Shown here: one piece after another, positions 51,363 through 59,639 of the stretch | Layout: each line of letters starts with the position of its first letter | Position numbering within the stretch: the stretch's first letter is position 1 | Source of the DNA: Salinisphaera hydrothermalis | Lineage (GTDB): Bacteria; Pseudomonadota; Gammaproteobacteria; Nevskiales; Salinisphaeraceae | Assembly (NCBI RefSeq): GCF_040361195.1 | Contig: NZ_APNE01000016.1 | Length of the DNA stretch: 64,000 nucleotides | Reading direction: 5' to 3' (one strand) | Made by a program: the position numbers and the translations under genes | Notes under the pieces: generated by a model | The model's input: only the letters and a program-made list of their open reading frames with translations | What the model was told of the DNA's origin: nothing | Database searches by the model: none

Positions 51363-52364
51363 TTATTCGGCCAGCCAGCGCGCGGCGTCCTTGGCGAAAT
51401 AGGTCAGTACGCCATCGCAACCGGCGCGCTTGAAGCTCATCAGGCATTCCAGCACGGCGGCGCGTTCGTCCAGCCAACCGTTGTTGATGGCCGCCTTGAG
51501 CATCGCGTACTCGCCGGAGACGTGATAAGCGAAGGTGGGCACGCCGAAGGTTTCCTTCACGCGATGGATGATGTCCAGATACGGCATGCCCGGCTTGACC
51601 ATCACCATGTCCGCGCCTTCCTTGAGATCGAGCGCGACCTCGCGCAGCGCCTCGTCGGTATTGGCCGGGTCGACCTGATAGGTGCGTTTGTCGGCCTTGC
51701 CGAGATTGGCCGCGGAGCCGACCGCTTCCCGGAACGGGTTGTAGTAGCAGGAGGCGAACTTGGCCGCGTACGACATGATGACTGTATTGACGTGACCATC
51801 GCCCTCGAGTGCTTGGCGCATGGCCGCGATGCGACCGTCCATCATGTCCGACGGCGAGACGATATCGGCGCCCGCCTCGGCGTGAGCCCGCATCTGCTCG
51901 ACCAGGATGCCGATGGTTGGATCGTTGATGACATAGCCGTCCTCGTCGATCACGCCGTCCTGGCCGTGGCTGGTATAGGGATCGAGGGCGACATCGGTCA
52001 TGACGCCGAGCTGCGGGAATTCGGCCTTGATGGCTCGGATCGCCTGCGGGATCAGACCGTCCGGATTGGCCGCCTCGGCGGCATCGGGGGTCTTCTTCGA
52101 CGGGTCGATGACGGGGAACAGCACGAGGGCCGGGATGCCGAGCTCGACCGCTTCGGCGGCCTCGCGAATCAATCCGTCAAGCGTATGCCGGCGTACGCCC
52201 GGCATGGCGGCGACGTCCACGGCCTCGCCCTCGGTGGCGAACACGGGATAGATCAGATCGTCGACCGACAGACGGTTTTCGCGCGCGAGACGCCGGGTGA
52301 AATCGTTGGCGCGGGCGCGACGCAGACGGGTGGCCGGAAAATGGCCGGGGAAAGTGTGTGGCAT
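51363..52364 (-). CDS. hemB: Delta-aminolevulinic acid dehydratase HemB (magnesium-type)
   Basis: Condenses two aminolevulinates to porphobilinogen. The 333 residues contain the Schiff-base lysines in SYAAKFASCYYNPFREAV and DMVMVKPGMPYLDI. The metal region reads DVALDPYTSHGQDGVI, so the zinc-binding cysteines of E. coli-type enzymes are replaced by Asp and others, as in the magnesium-dependent Pseudomonas enzyme. The ATG at 52364 has GAAGGG upstream; the frame is open beyond it without similarity. Confidence 0.95.
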   Translation of the reverse strand: MPHTFPGHFPATRLRRARANDFTRRLARENRLSVDDLIYPVFATEGEAVDVAAMPGVRRHTLDGLIREAAEAVELGIPALVLFPVIDPSKKTPDAAEAANPDGLIPQAIRAIKAEFPQLGVMTDVALDPYTSHGQDGVIDEDGYVINDPTIGILVEQMRAHAEAGADIVSPSDMMDGRIAAMRQALEGDGHVNTVIMSYAAKFASCYYNPFREAVGSAANLGKADKRTYQVDPANTDEALREVALDLKEGADMVMVKPGMPYLDIIHRVKETFGVPTFAYHVSGEYAMLKAAINNGWLDERAAVLECLMSFKRAGCDGVLTYFAKDAARWLAE

Positions 52365-52611
52365 GACAAACCCTTCGGGTGCAATGTTGGCGCCGACGAT
52401 AGAACCGCCCGGGCAGCGATTCAACTCCGGGCCGGCGGCGCGCGGCGATATCGGTGTAATATACAGGATTCTAGCCGCCTGGCCGGCCGATGGCACGCGA
52501 TTGAGTCGCGCGCCGTAAGCGGTCACACTAGGCCGATCGATTGGGGATCGTGGTCGACGATGGCAGCCCTATATTTGTTTGAAGTGCGCTCCGCTGGTGC
52601 AGGGCGGCAGG
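52365..52611. promoter_or_regulatory. Divergent region hemB operon / ECF sigma factor gene
   Basis: A 247-base gap. TGTAATATACAGG near 52456-52468 and CTATATTTGTTTG near 52569-52581 are AT-rich stretches in a GC-rich setting and are possible -10 regions for hemB and the sigma gene respectively. ECF sigma genes are commonly autoregulated, so an ECF-type promoter is expected here but I cannot prove it. Confidence 0.35.
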
Positions 52612-53178
52612 ATGGCTGAACGCGAACAGCTGGCCGAATGGCTCGCGGCTACGGCGCGTGGCGACGAGCAGGCGTTCAAGCGCTTGTATGCCGCGACGTC
52701 GCCGCAACTCTATGCCCTGCTGCTGCGTATTCTTCGTAGCCCGGAAAGGGCACAGGATGCACTGCAGGATGCGTATGTGCGTATCTGGCAGAAAGCCGAT
52801 ACCTACTCGCCGGAGCGTGGCGCGCCCTTGACCTGGCTGTTGTCGATTGCGCGTTATCGGGCGCTGGATCTGCTGCGGCGTCGGCGGCCGGAAGTCGCCA
52901 TGCCGGAGGAGCCGGACCGCGTCGCCACGCTTCTGGAGGACGAACAGAGCTTGTCGCCCGCACAGGAAAACGAGAATCAGCAGTCGTTGGCTGCGATCAA
53001 TGCCTGTCTGGCACAGCTGTCCGACGAGCAGCGCGAGAGCGTGCTTCTGGCTTATTACGAGGGATTGACGCACCAGGAACTGGCCGAGCGTATGAATGCG
53101 CCACTCGGCACGGTCAAGAGTTGGATCCGACGTGGCCTTCTGCGTCTGCGTGATTGTCTGGCGGAGGGTTCGTCATGA
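52612..53178 (+). CDS. ECF-family RNA polymerase sigma factor
   Basis: Alternative sigma factor of 188 residues with region 2 (KRLYAATSPQLYALLLRILR, DALQDAYVRIWQKADTY, PLTWLLSIARYRALDLLRRR) and region 4 (YYEGLTHQELAERMNAPLGT then VKSWIRRGLLRLRDCL). It most resembles the SigK/ECF19-like group paired with RskA anti-sigma factors. The start at 52612 gives a normal N-terminus. Its stop overlaps the anti-sigma gene (ATGA), with GGAGGG 6 bases before that start. Confidence 0.92.
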   Translation: MAEREQLAEWLAATARGDEQAFKRLYAATSPQLYALLLRILRSPERAQDALQDAYVRIWQKADTYSPERGAPLTWLLSIARYRALDLLRRRRPEVAMPEEPDRVATLLEDEQSLSPAQENENQQSLAAINACLAQLSDEQRESVLLAYYEGLTHQELAERMNAPLGTVKSWIRRGLLRLRDCLAEGSS

Positions 53179-53927
53179 CGATGCCCGAGCACGACGAGCT
53201 GGATCTGATCGCGGCCGAGTATGTCCTCGGCACGCTCGATCCGGAAGAGGCCCGCGCCTTCCAGCAGCGTCTGGTGGACGACGCCGCGGCGCGTACTCGC
53301 CTGGCCGCCTGGGAGCAGCGCCTGGCCCGCCTCGGTCTGGATTTGGAGCCGGTCGAGCCGCCCGCGCATGTCTGGGAAGGCGTAGCGCGTCATACCGGTA
53401 TCGCCCGGACGGCATCTGCCGTGTCGAGCCCGGCCGTGGCACCTGCGGCGGCGGCCAACGACGCACCTCGGGTGCGGCGTTGGCGGCGCTTGGCCATGGC
53501 GGCCTCGGTGGCGGCGGTACTGCTCGCCGGACTGGCGGTCTACGAACTGCCGCTCTGGCACGAAGGCGCTACGTCCGCTCCCAGCTATGCCAGCGTCATC
53601 TACGACAAGCCTACGGGCATGAGCTGGCTGGTGACCTCCGCCGCCGACGGCCGCAAGCTGTCGGTGGAGGCCATGGGTGATTTCAACGTGCCGTCCGGCA
53701 AGATGCTGCGCATGTGGATCAAGTCGGCGAATGGTAAACCGGAGCTGATTGGTCAGTTGCCGCATACGCGCGGGCACTACACGATGCCGCTGTCGGCCAA
53801 GCTGCGGGCGCAGCTCGGCGATCACAGCGAGATCATGGTCTCGATGGAAGACACCTCGCGCGCCGGTACCACTACGCCGGGCGGCAAGCTGATGTGGGTG
53901 GCACCGGTGGCGCATCGCACCGGTTGA
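53175..53927 (+). CDS. RskA-type membrane anti-sigma factor
   Basis: A 250-residue single-pass membrane protein. The N-terminal sigma-binding region has LIAAEYVLGTLDPEEARAFQ, the RskA-family signature, without zinc ligands. A membrane helix (AMAASVAAVLLAGLAVYELP) lies near residues 110-130, and the periplasmic domain contains KLSVEAMGDFNVPSGKMLRM and MVSMEDTSRAGTTTPGG. It should hold the upstream sigma factor inactive until a membrane or periplasmic signal triggers proteolysis. Coupled to the sigma gene by a 4-base overlap. Confidence 0.9.
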   Translation: MTMPEHDELDLIAAEYVLGTLDPEEARAFQQRLVDDAAARTRLAAWEQRLARLGLDLEPVEPPAHVWEGVARHTGIARTASAVSSPAVAPAAAANDAPRVRRWRRLAMAASVAAVLLAGLAVYELPLWHEGATSAPSYASVIYDKPTGMSWLVTSAADGRKLSVEAMGDFNVPSGKMLRMWIKSANGKPELIGQLPHTRGHYTMPLSAKLRAQLGDHSEIMVSMEDTSRAGTTTPGGKLMWVAPVAHRTG

Positions 53928-53947
53928 TCGGTCCAGCGCCGAGTGGT

Positions 53948-53973
53948 CCAGAGCCTATTGGAATGGGCTCTGG
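53948..53973 (+). repeat. Palindrome with CCTATT core after the anti-sigma gene
   Basis: CCAGAGCCTATT and AATGGGCTCTGG form a 12-base-pair stem with one mismatch and a two-base loop. The core is shared with palindromes at 54053 and 63808. It begins 20 bases after the anti-sigma stop and may act as a transcription end or a small dispersed repeat. Confidence 0.55.
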
Positions 53974-53978
53974 GTCTG

Positions 53979-54168
53979 TTAGGGACTGTTGCCGTTTCGT
54001 GCGCGCGCCGCGTTGAAGCCCGCAAATCGCGCCCTGCGGCGTTGCGCGGCTTAGAGCCTATTGAAATAGGCTCTTAGTCTGCGAATAACAAAGCCCGCGC
54101 TACGCGCCTTGCCGGATCACCATTGGGGCAGCAACGCGACCGGCGCGGGGCGTGTGAGCAGATCCTAA
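53979..54168 (+). mobile_element. Complete repeat-family element, about 190 bp
   Basis: The left end TTAGGGACTGTTGCCGTTTC matches the family; the right end GTGTGAGCAGATCCTAA agrees with the right end of the 30641-30920 element at most positions. The interior holds the palindrome AGAGCCTATT/AATAGGCTCT (54053-54074) inside a larger GC-rich hairpin. The TAG at the right tip, read on the minus strand, is the stop codon of the DUF547 gene. There is no coding capacity. Confidence 0.6.
54053..54074. repeat. Palindrome AGAGCCTATT-GA-AATAGGCTCT
   Basis: A perfect 10-base-pair inverted repeat with a two-base centre, at the middle of the 53979-54168 element. Similar palindromes stand at 53948-53973 and 63808-63821. 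Confidence 0.6.
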
Positions 54169-55016
54169 TCGGTGCCGGCGGCCTGTTGGTGGGAGATATT
54201 GGCTTCGGAGTTGAGCGCCCAGTCGAAGTCGTAGCCATCAATATGCTGCGTCACTTCCAGATGCGCCGACAGGCCCGGCGAAGCGTAGCGACGGATCTGA
54301 TTGATCACGCCACGCGGGTCGCCGCCGAAGTCTTGCTTGTACCAGTCGTAGATTTTCGAAAGCTTCAGCTGGCCATTGTCGAAATGCACGCCTTCCGGTG
54401 AGTCGACGTAGTCCTCGGCGTTCAAGTAAAGCGCTGTGTAGACATTGCTGCCGGTATAGGCGCTCTGGCGGATACTGGGACAGGATATAGCGCCGCAGCT
54501 CAGACCATAGAGCGTCAGACCGTCGGTCCAGATCGGGCGCAGGATACGCCGGGCGATGTCGTTGAGTGTCAGCTTCTGGCCTTCGACCTTCAAAACCTTT
54601 TTCTGCCACGGTCCGTGGTGCAGCAGCGTGCCGACATCGCGGATCGAATCGACCGGGTAGTGCTGTAGCACCAGATCGATCGTTTCCGCGTTGTAGAGAT
54701 TCAGCCAATACGCCCGCTGTACCTGGCGGTTGTAGTGATCGATATCGACCTTCTCCAGCGTCTGGATGTATTGCTCGAGCTTTTGTCGATCGGCAGCGGA
54801 GACGTCGCCGTAACGCACGCCGTTCGGGCCGTCCTGATGCACCACCACGTACTTCTTCAGGAAAGCATCGTAGGCGCTGTTGTCGATCGTGGCCGTCGAT
54901 TTGTCATCGTGGGCTTTCCAGCGCGCCCATAGATCGGCCTTGGATTCGGATTGGGCCTGGGCTGCGACACTGATCAGGCTCAGGCCGAATGTAACGATCC
55001 AGAACAGGCGGCGCAT
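54165..55016 (-). CDS. DUF547 domain secreted protein
   Basis: An exported protein of 283 residues of the DUF547 family, which is widespread in bacteria and plants and of unknown activity; a papain-like fold has been suggested for related proteins. A signal peptide (LFWIVTFGLSLISVAAQAQS) is followed by the DUF547 block: VQRAYWLNLYNAETIDLVLQ, LTLNDIARRILRPIW, and the Cys-containing GLSCGAISCPSIRQSAYT. The TAG stop is formed by the tip of a repeat element, so the last residues may have been changed by its insertion. Monocistronic. Confidence 0.88.
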   Translation of the reverse strand: MRRLFWIVTFGLSLISVAAQAQSESKADLWARWKAHDDKSTATIDNSAYDAFLKKYVVVHQDGPNGVRYGDVSAADRQKLEQYIQTLEKVDIDHYNRQVQRAYWLNLYNAETIDLVLQHYPVDSIRDVGTLLHHGPWQKKVLKVEGQKLTLNDIARRILRPIWTDGLTLYGLSCGAISCPSIRQSAYTGSNVYTALYLNAEDYVDSPEGVHFDNGQLKLSKIYDWYKQDFGGDPRGVINQIRRYASPGLSAHLEVTQHIDGYDFDWALNSEANISHQQAAGTD

Positions 55017-55133
55017 GAAGGTCTCCGGTAAAAAAACAAGGCAGGAACACGTCGGGTGTAACCCAGATTAGCCGGGCGACGCGCGGCTTACAAATTGCAG
55101 AAATGGTGTGGCAAGGTTTTGATATCGATAAAA

Positions 55134-55156
55134 AAAGCCGGCGCGAGGCCGGCTTT
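55134..55156 (-). terminator. Rho-independent terminator of mdh
   Basis: AAAGCCGGC (55134-55142) pairs with GCCGGCTTT (55148-55156). In the minus direction the stem runs into six U residues. It lies 25 bases after the mdh stop. Confidence 0.88.
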
Positions 55157-55180
55157 GTCTAACGCAACGGACACCCGTGC

Positions 55181-56155
55181 TTACAGCAGATGGGCGACCG
55201 CTTCGCGTTCGCTGCGCAGTTCGTCCTCGGTCGCCTGCATGCGTTCGCGGGCGAAGTCGTTGATCTCCAGGTCCTGGACGATCTTGAACTCGCCGTTGTC
55301 GCAGGTGACCGGGAACGAATACATGATGCCCGGCTCGATGCCGTAGCTGCCGTCGGCCGGAATGCCCATGCTCACGATCTGGCCATTGGTGCCGGACACC
55401 CAGTTGCGCATGTGGTCGATGGCGGCACTCGCGGCCGATGCGGCACTGGAGGCGCCACGGGCTTCGATGATCGCCGCGCCCCGTTTTTGCACGGTCGGGA
55501 TGAAGTCGTTCTCGTACCAGTCCTGATCGACCAGATCGAGCGCGGCCTGGCCCTTGACCGTGGCGTGCGACAGATCGGGGAACTGGGTCGAGCTGTGGTT
55601 GCCCCAGACCATCATGCCGTCGATATCGGTCACCAGCGTGCCGGTCTTTTGCGCCAGCTGGGACAACGAACGGTTGTGGTCCAGGCGCATCATGGCCGTG
55701 AACTGATTGCGATTCAGATCGGGCGCGTTTTCGGCCGCGATCAGCGCGTTGGTGTTGGCTGGATTGCCGACCACCAGCACCTTCACGTCGCGCGCGGCGT
55801 AGTCGTTCAGCGCCTTGCCCTGCACCGAGAAAATATCGCCGTTGGCCTTGAGCAGGTCCGAGCGCTCCATGCCCTTGCCGCGCGGCTTGGAGCCGACCAG
55901 CAGGGCATAGTTGGCGTCATAGAACGCTTCCTCCGGATTATCGGTGCCGTGAATTTCGGTCACCAGCGGGAACGCACAGTCGTTGAGTTCCATGATCACG
56001 CCCTTGAGCGCGTCCATGGCCGGCGGGATCTCCAGCAGTTGCAGGATGATCGGCTGGTCGTGCCCGAGCATTTCGCCGGTGGCGATACGAAAGATCAGGG
56101 AATAGCTGATCTGGCCGGCGCCCCCGGTCACGGCAACGCGTACGGGATCTTTCAT
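55181..56155 (-). CDS. mdh: Malate dehydrogenase (NAD-dependent)
   Basis: Interconverts malate and oxaloacetate in the TCA cycle. The 324 residues are of the cytosolic/Thermus-like type (EC 1.1.1.37 group 2): RVAVTGGAGQISYSLIFRIA, SKPRGKGMERSDLL with the substrate Arg, VLVVGNPANTNALI, the substrate Arg in MMRLDHNRSLSQLA and the catalytic His in VWGNHSSTQFPD. It is a single gene with its own terminator, divergent from the FAD oxidoreductase operon. Confidence 0.96.
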   Translation of the reverse strand: MKDPVRVAVTGGAGQISYSLIFRIATGEMLGHDQPIILQLLEIPPAMDALKGVIMELNDCAFPLVTEIHGTDNPEEAFYDANYALLVGSKPRGKGMERSDLLKANGDIFSVQGKALNDYAARDVKVLVVGNPANTNALIAAENAPDLNRNQFTAMMRLDHNRSLSQLAQKTGTLVTDIDGMMVWGNHSSTQFPDLSHATVKGQAALDLVDQDWYENDFIPTVQKRGAAIIEARGASSAASAASAAIDHMRNWVSGTNGQIVSMGIPADGSYGIEPGIMYSFPVTCDNGEFKIVQDLEINDFARERMQATEDELRSEREAVAHLL

Positions 56156-56390
56156 GGCGGCTCCTTGATTGAACGACTTGGCGTGGTTGCGAATCGGCGG
56201 GCCGGCATCGCGAAGCCGGCCACGGCAATGAACGGCAAGCCGAGGCGCCCGGAAACGGGCCGCGTCTTGCCCATAATGCGCGACAGAGCATAGCCCAAAC
56301 CCAAAATACGGTCCAAAGCCTCCGCGTTCGGCTCGGTGACGTACCCGCTCGTGGCACTATGAGCACAATTCAATCTTGGGAACGCAGAGC
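56156..56390. promoter_or_regulatory. Divergent region mdh / FAD oxidoreductase operon
   Basis: A 235-base gap that must contain the promoters of both. CACTATGAGCACAATTCAATC just before the oxidoreductase gene is relatively AT-rich. I cannot assign a sigma factor to it; an ECF-type promoter would be of interest because of the neighbouring sigma gene. Confidence 0.35.
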
Positions 56391-57647
56391 ATGCAGACAA
56401 TCGCGATTATCGGCGGTGGCATCGCGGGCATGGGGGCGGCCTGGCTGCTGCGCGATACAGCCGACGTCACGTTGTTCGAGGCCGCCGACGAGCTGGGCGG
56501 TCATGTCTGCACGATCATGGACGGCGAGCAGCCGGTGGATACGGGATTCATCGTGGCCAACGATCGCAATTACCCGTACTTCAATCGATTTCTTGACGAG
56601 CTCGGCGTGGCCACGCAGCCCAGCGACATGTCGTTCGGGGTTTCGATCGGCGATGGCGCAATCGAATGGGCCGGCGACAATCCGGCCAAGCTGTTCGCCC
56701 AGCCCGGCCTCGTGCGCGATCCCGGCCACTGGCGCATGATTATCGATATTCTGCGCTTCAACCGCCGGGCCAAGCGCATGCTGGCGACCGATCAGGTGCC
56801 GGATATGGCGCTGGGCGAGTTTCTCAGTACCTATCGGTTCAGCGAAGCGTTCGCGGCGCGCTATCTGTTGCCGATGGCGGCGGCGATCTGGTCCACGCCG
56901 ACGGCCGGCATCCGGCTTTTCCCGCTGGCCGCATTTCTGCGCTTTTTCGACAACCACGGGCTGCTCGACGTTCAGAACCGGCCGCAGTGGCATACGGTGG
57001 TGGGCGGCAGCCATGCTTATGTTCACGCCGTGGCGGCGGTGCTGGGCGACCGGGTGCGCTGTGCCACGCCCATTCAGCGCGTCCGCCGCCAGGCCGATGG
57101 CGTCACCCTCATCACGGCGCGCGGTCGGACCCTGCATTTCGATCAGGTCATCTTTGCCTGCCATGCCGATACGACCGTGCGTCTGCTGGTGGATGCCGAA
57201 CCACTGGAACGCGAGCTGCTCGGGGCGTTCGCGTTCCAGCCGAACCGGGCGGTGCTGCACAGCGATGCCAGCCTGATGCCCAAGCGCCGGCGCGTGTGGT
57301 CGTCGTGGAACTACATGGCGGATCGGGCCGAGGTGTCCGATCAGCGGGTGGCCGTGACCTACTGGATGAACCGGCTACAGTCGATACGCGGCCCGCGCGA
57401 GTATTTCGTCAGCCTCAATCCGCTCACCGAGCCGGATCCGGCCCGGGTGATTGCCGACATCGGCTATTCGCATCCGGTGTTCGATCGCGCGGCGCTGGCG
57501 GCCCAGAAGCGCCTGTCGACGATCCAGGGCAACGGCGGCGTCTGGCATGTGGGTGCGTGGTCTGGCTATGGCTTCCACGAGGATGGGCTCGCGTCGGCGA
57601 CCCGTGTCGCCGAGGCCCTGGGCGTCCGGGCGCCGTGGTTGGGGTGA
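56391..57647 (+). CDS. FAD-dependent amine oxidase-like oxidoreductase
   Basis: A flavoprotein of the amine-oxidase/desaturase superfamily (418 residues). The dinucleotide fold IAIIGGGIAGMGAAWLLRD is followed by FEAADELGGHVCTI and VDTGFIVANDRNYPYFNRFL; the C-terminal FAD segment includes VWHVGAWSGYGFHEDGLAS. Homologues in this gene context are taken to act on lipids, for example as fatty-acid desaturases in the Rhodobacter furan-fatty-acid pathway, rather than on amines. The ATG at 56391 is chosen over an in-frame TTG at 56376. Its stop overlaps the DUF1365 start by 4 bases. Confidence 0.88.
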   Translation: MQTIAIIGGGIAGMGAAWLLRDTADVTLFEAADELGGHVCTIMDGEQPVDTGFIVANDRNYPYFNRFLDELGVATQPSDMSFGVSIGDGAIEWAGDNPAKLFAQPGLVRDPGHWRMIIDILRFNRRAKRMLATDQVPDMALGEFLSTYRFSEAFAARYLLPMAAAIWSTPTAGIRLFPLAAFLRFFDNHGLLDVQNRPQWHTVVGGSHAYVHAVAAVLGDRVRCATPIQRVRRQADGVTLITARGRTLHFDQVIFACHADTTVRLLVDAEPLERELLGAFAFQPNRAVLHSDASLMPKRRRVWSSWNYMADRAEVSDQRVAVTYWMNRLQSIRGPREYFVSLNPLTEPDPARVIADIGYSHPVFDRAALAAQKRLSTIQGNGGVWHVGAWSGYGFHEDGLASATRVAEALGVRAPWLG

Positions 57648-58408
57648 ATACGCCGGCGCTGTATCGCTGCCGGATCATGCACCGGCGGCCCGGCCCGCCG
57701 CGCTATCGCTTCGCTTATCGGGCGTTCTTCTTGCTGCTCGACATTGATGCGATCGATGCGGCCTGTGGCGTATCGCCACTGATCTCGCGTAATCGGTTCA
57801 ATCTGCTGTCGTTTTATGACGCTGACCACGGCCCGCACGACGGCAGCGATCTGCGGACTTGGATCGACGGCGTGCTCGCCGAACACGGCGTCGCACTGGC
57901 CGGCGGCCGTGTTCGACTACTTTCGATGCCGCGCGTGCTGGGCTATGGCTTCAACCCGATCAGCCTGTACTACGCCGAACATCGCGACGGTACGCTGCGG
58001 GCCATCGTCGCCGAGGTACACAACACCTTCGGCGAGCACCATGTCTACGTGCTGCATGAGAACGGCGAGGCCATGGACTGGCGCGCGACTCGCGAGAAAG
58101 CGAAGCAGTTTCATGTCTCGCCGTTCTTCGATCGCAGTGGCACGTATCGGTTTCACGTCATGGCGCCGGGCGAGCGCGTGGGACTCGGCATTCGGCTCTA
58201 CGACGAGGCCGGAACGTTGCGTATCGCGACCGCGTTATCGGGCACGCACCGGCCATTGAACACGCGAAGCATCGGAATCGCCGCCTGCCTCGTACCTCTG
58301 ATGACACTCAAGGTCACGGCGGCAATCCATTGGCAGGCTCTAAAGATCTGGTTGCGCGGGGCGACATTCCATACCAAGCCCAAGCCGCGGCGGCCGAACC
58401 GATCGTAA
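57644..58408 (+). CDS. DUF1365 family protein
   Basis: A conserved protein of 254 residues with no settled biochemical function. The family blocks are clear: LYRCRIMHRRPGPPRYRFAY, LLSFYDADHGPHDGSDLRTW, LLSMPRVLGYGFNPISLYYA, AEVHNTFGEHHVYVL, and the C-terminal LKVTAAIHWQALKIWLRGAT. It starts with GTG at 57644 inside the previous stop and is followed 10 bases later by the CFA-like methyltransferase, so it belongs to the lipid-modification operon. Confidence 0.92.
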   Translation: MNTPALYRCRIMHRRPGPPRYRFAYRAFFLLLDIDAIDAACGVSPLISRNRFNLLSFYDADHGPHDGSDLRTWIDGVLAEHGVALAGGRVRLLSMPRVLGYGFNPISLYYAEHRDGTLRAIVAEVHNTFGEHHVYVLHENGEAMDWRATREKAKQFHVSPFFDRSGTYRFHVMAPGERVGLGIRLYDEAGTLRIATALSGTHRPLNTRSIGIAACLVPLMTLKVTAAIHWQALKIWLRGATFHTKPKPRRPNRS

Positions 58409-58418
58409 GAACAACAAC

Positions 58419-59639
58419 ATGAATTCGACTTCCTACCACGCGACCGTAAATTCCGGTTGCCCCGTCGGATGGCGCGAGCGCGCCGTGGTCAAACGGCTGG
58501 ACCGGCTGATTTGCGGCCGGTTGGACGTGACGCTGCCCAGCGGCAGCGTGGCGCGTTTCCAGGGCGAGGCGCCCGGGCCGACGGCGACACTGACCATTCA
58601 TTCGCCGCGCATGGTGACGCGTCTGTTCAAGGCCGGGTCGGTCGGCTTTGCCGAAGGCTATATGGCCGGCGAGTGGGACTGTGACGATCTCCCGGGACTG
58701 ATTTATTTGCTGCATCTGAACACGGCCGCGCTCGAGCCCGACTTCTCGCGGTTGCAGTGGGTCTACACGCTGTTGTCGGCCGTGCGGCATCGTCTGCGCG
58801 CCAACAGTCGAGCCGGCTCACAGCGCAATATCGCCTATCACTACGATCTGGGTAACGATTTTTATGCCCGCTGGCTGGACGAAACCTGGACTTATTCCGC
58901 GGCGGTTTTCGCCTCGGCCGACGAACCGCTGGCCGCAGCTCAGCGACGCAAGTACGACGTGCTGCTCGACCGGATCGACCCCGCGCCGGGCGAGCATATT
59001 CTCGAGATCGGTTGTGGTTGGGGCGGCTTCGCGCGACATGCCGCGACGACGCGCGATGTCCGCGTTACGGGTATCACCCTGTCGAAGGAACAGCTGAATT
59101 TCGCACGTGAGCGGGCCGAAATGACCGGATTGGCCGATCGCGTCGATTTTCAGCTCTGCGACTATCGCGACGTCAGCGGCCGCTACGATCACGTGGTCTC
59201 GATCGAAATGTACGAGGCGGTCGGCGAGGCCTATTGGCCGACTTATTTCAAGGCTATTCACGATGCGCTCAAGCCCGGCGGTCGTGCCGCGATCCAGGCG
59301 ATCACCATCGAAGATGCGCGCTTCGACTATTATCGCCGGAACGTCGATTTCATCCAGGAATACATTTTTCCCGGCGGCATGCTGGCGTCGCCCGCGATCT
59401 TCATCGAGCACGCCGAGGCTGCGGGGCTGGCCGAACGCAATCGAGCGTTCTACGGTGCGGACTATGCGCGTACGCTCATGCGCTGGGACCAGGCCGTGGT
59501 CGCGGCCGGCGCCGAGATCCGCGCCCGACGCGGCGAATCCTTCTATCGCATGTGGCGCTACTACCTCGCCTACTGCGCCGCCGGTTTCACCTCCGGCAAT
59601 ATCGACTTGATGCAGATCGGCCTCCAACGGCCGCAATGA
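58419..59639 (+). CDS. CFA-like SAM-dependent fatty-acid methyltransferase
   Basis: A 406-residue protein of the cyclopropane-fatty-acid synthase family. The SAM site ILEIGCGWGGFARHAA (about 194-209), SIEMYEAVGEAYWPTYF and YIFPGGMLASP are present. Two residues of the bicarbonate site known from E. coli Cfa appear changed by eye alignment: YSAAVF (159-164) has Ala where Cfa has Cys139, and AAIQAITIED (290-299) has Gln where Cfa has His266. This pattern fits the subgroup that methylates acyl chains (UfaM-type) rather than a standard cyclopropane synthase. It is coupled to the MFS gene by 4 bases. Confidence 0.88.
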   Translation: MNSTSYHATVNSGCPVGWRERAVVKRLDRLICGRLDVTLPSGSVARFQGEAPGPTATLTIHSPRMVTRLFKAGSVGFAEGYMAGEWDCDDLPGLIYLLHLNTAALEPDFSRLQWVYTLLSAVRHRLRANSRAGSQRNIAYHYDLGNDFYARWLDETWTYSAAVFASADEPLAAAQRRKYDVLLDRIDPAPGEHILEIGCGWGGFARHAATTRDVRVTGITLSKEQLNFARERAEMTGLADRVDFQLCDYRDVSGRYDHVVSIEMYEAVGEAYWPTYFKAIHDALKPGGRAAIQAITIEDARFDYYRRNVDFIQEYIFPGGMLASPAIFIEHAEAAGLAERNRAFYGADYARTLMRWDQAVVAAGAEIRARRGESFYRMWRYYLAYCAAGFTSGNIDLMQIGLQRPQ

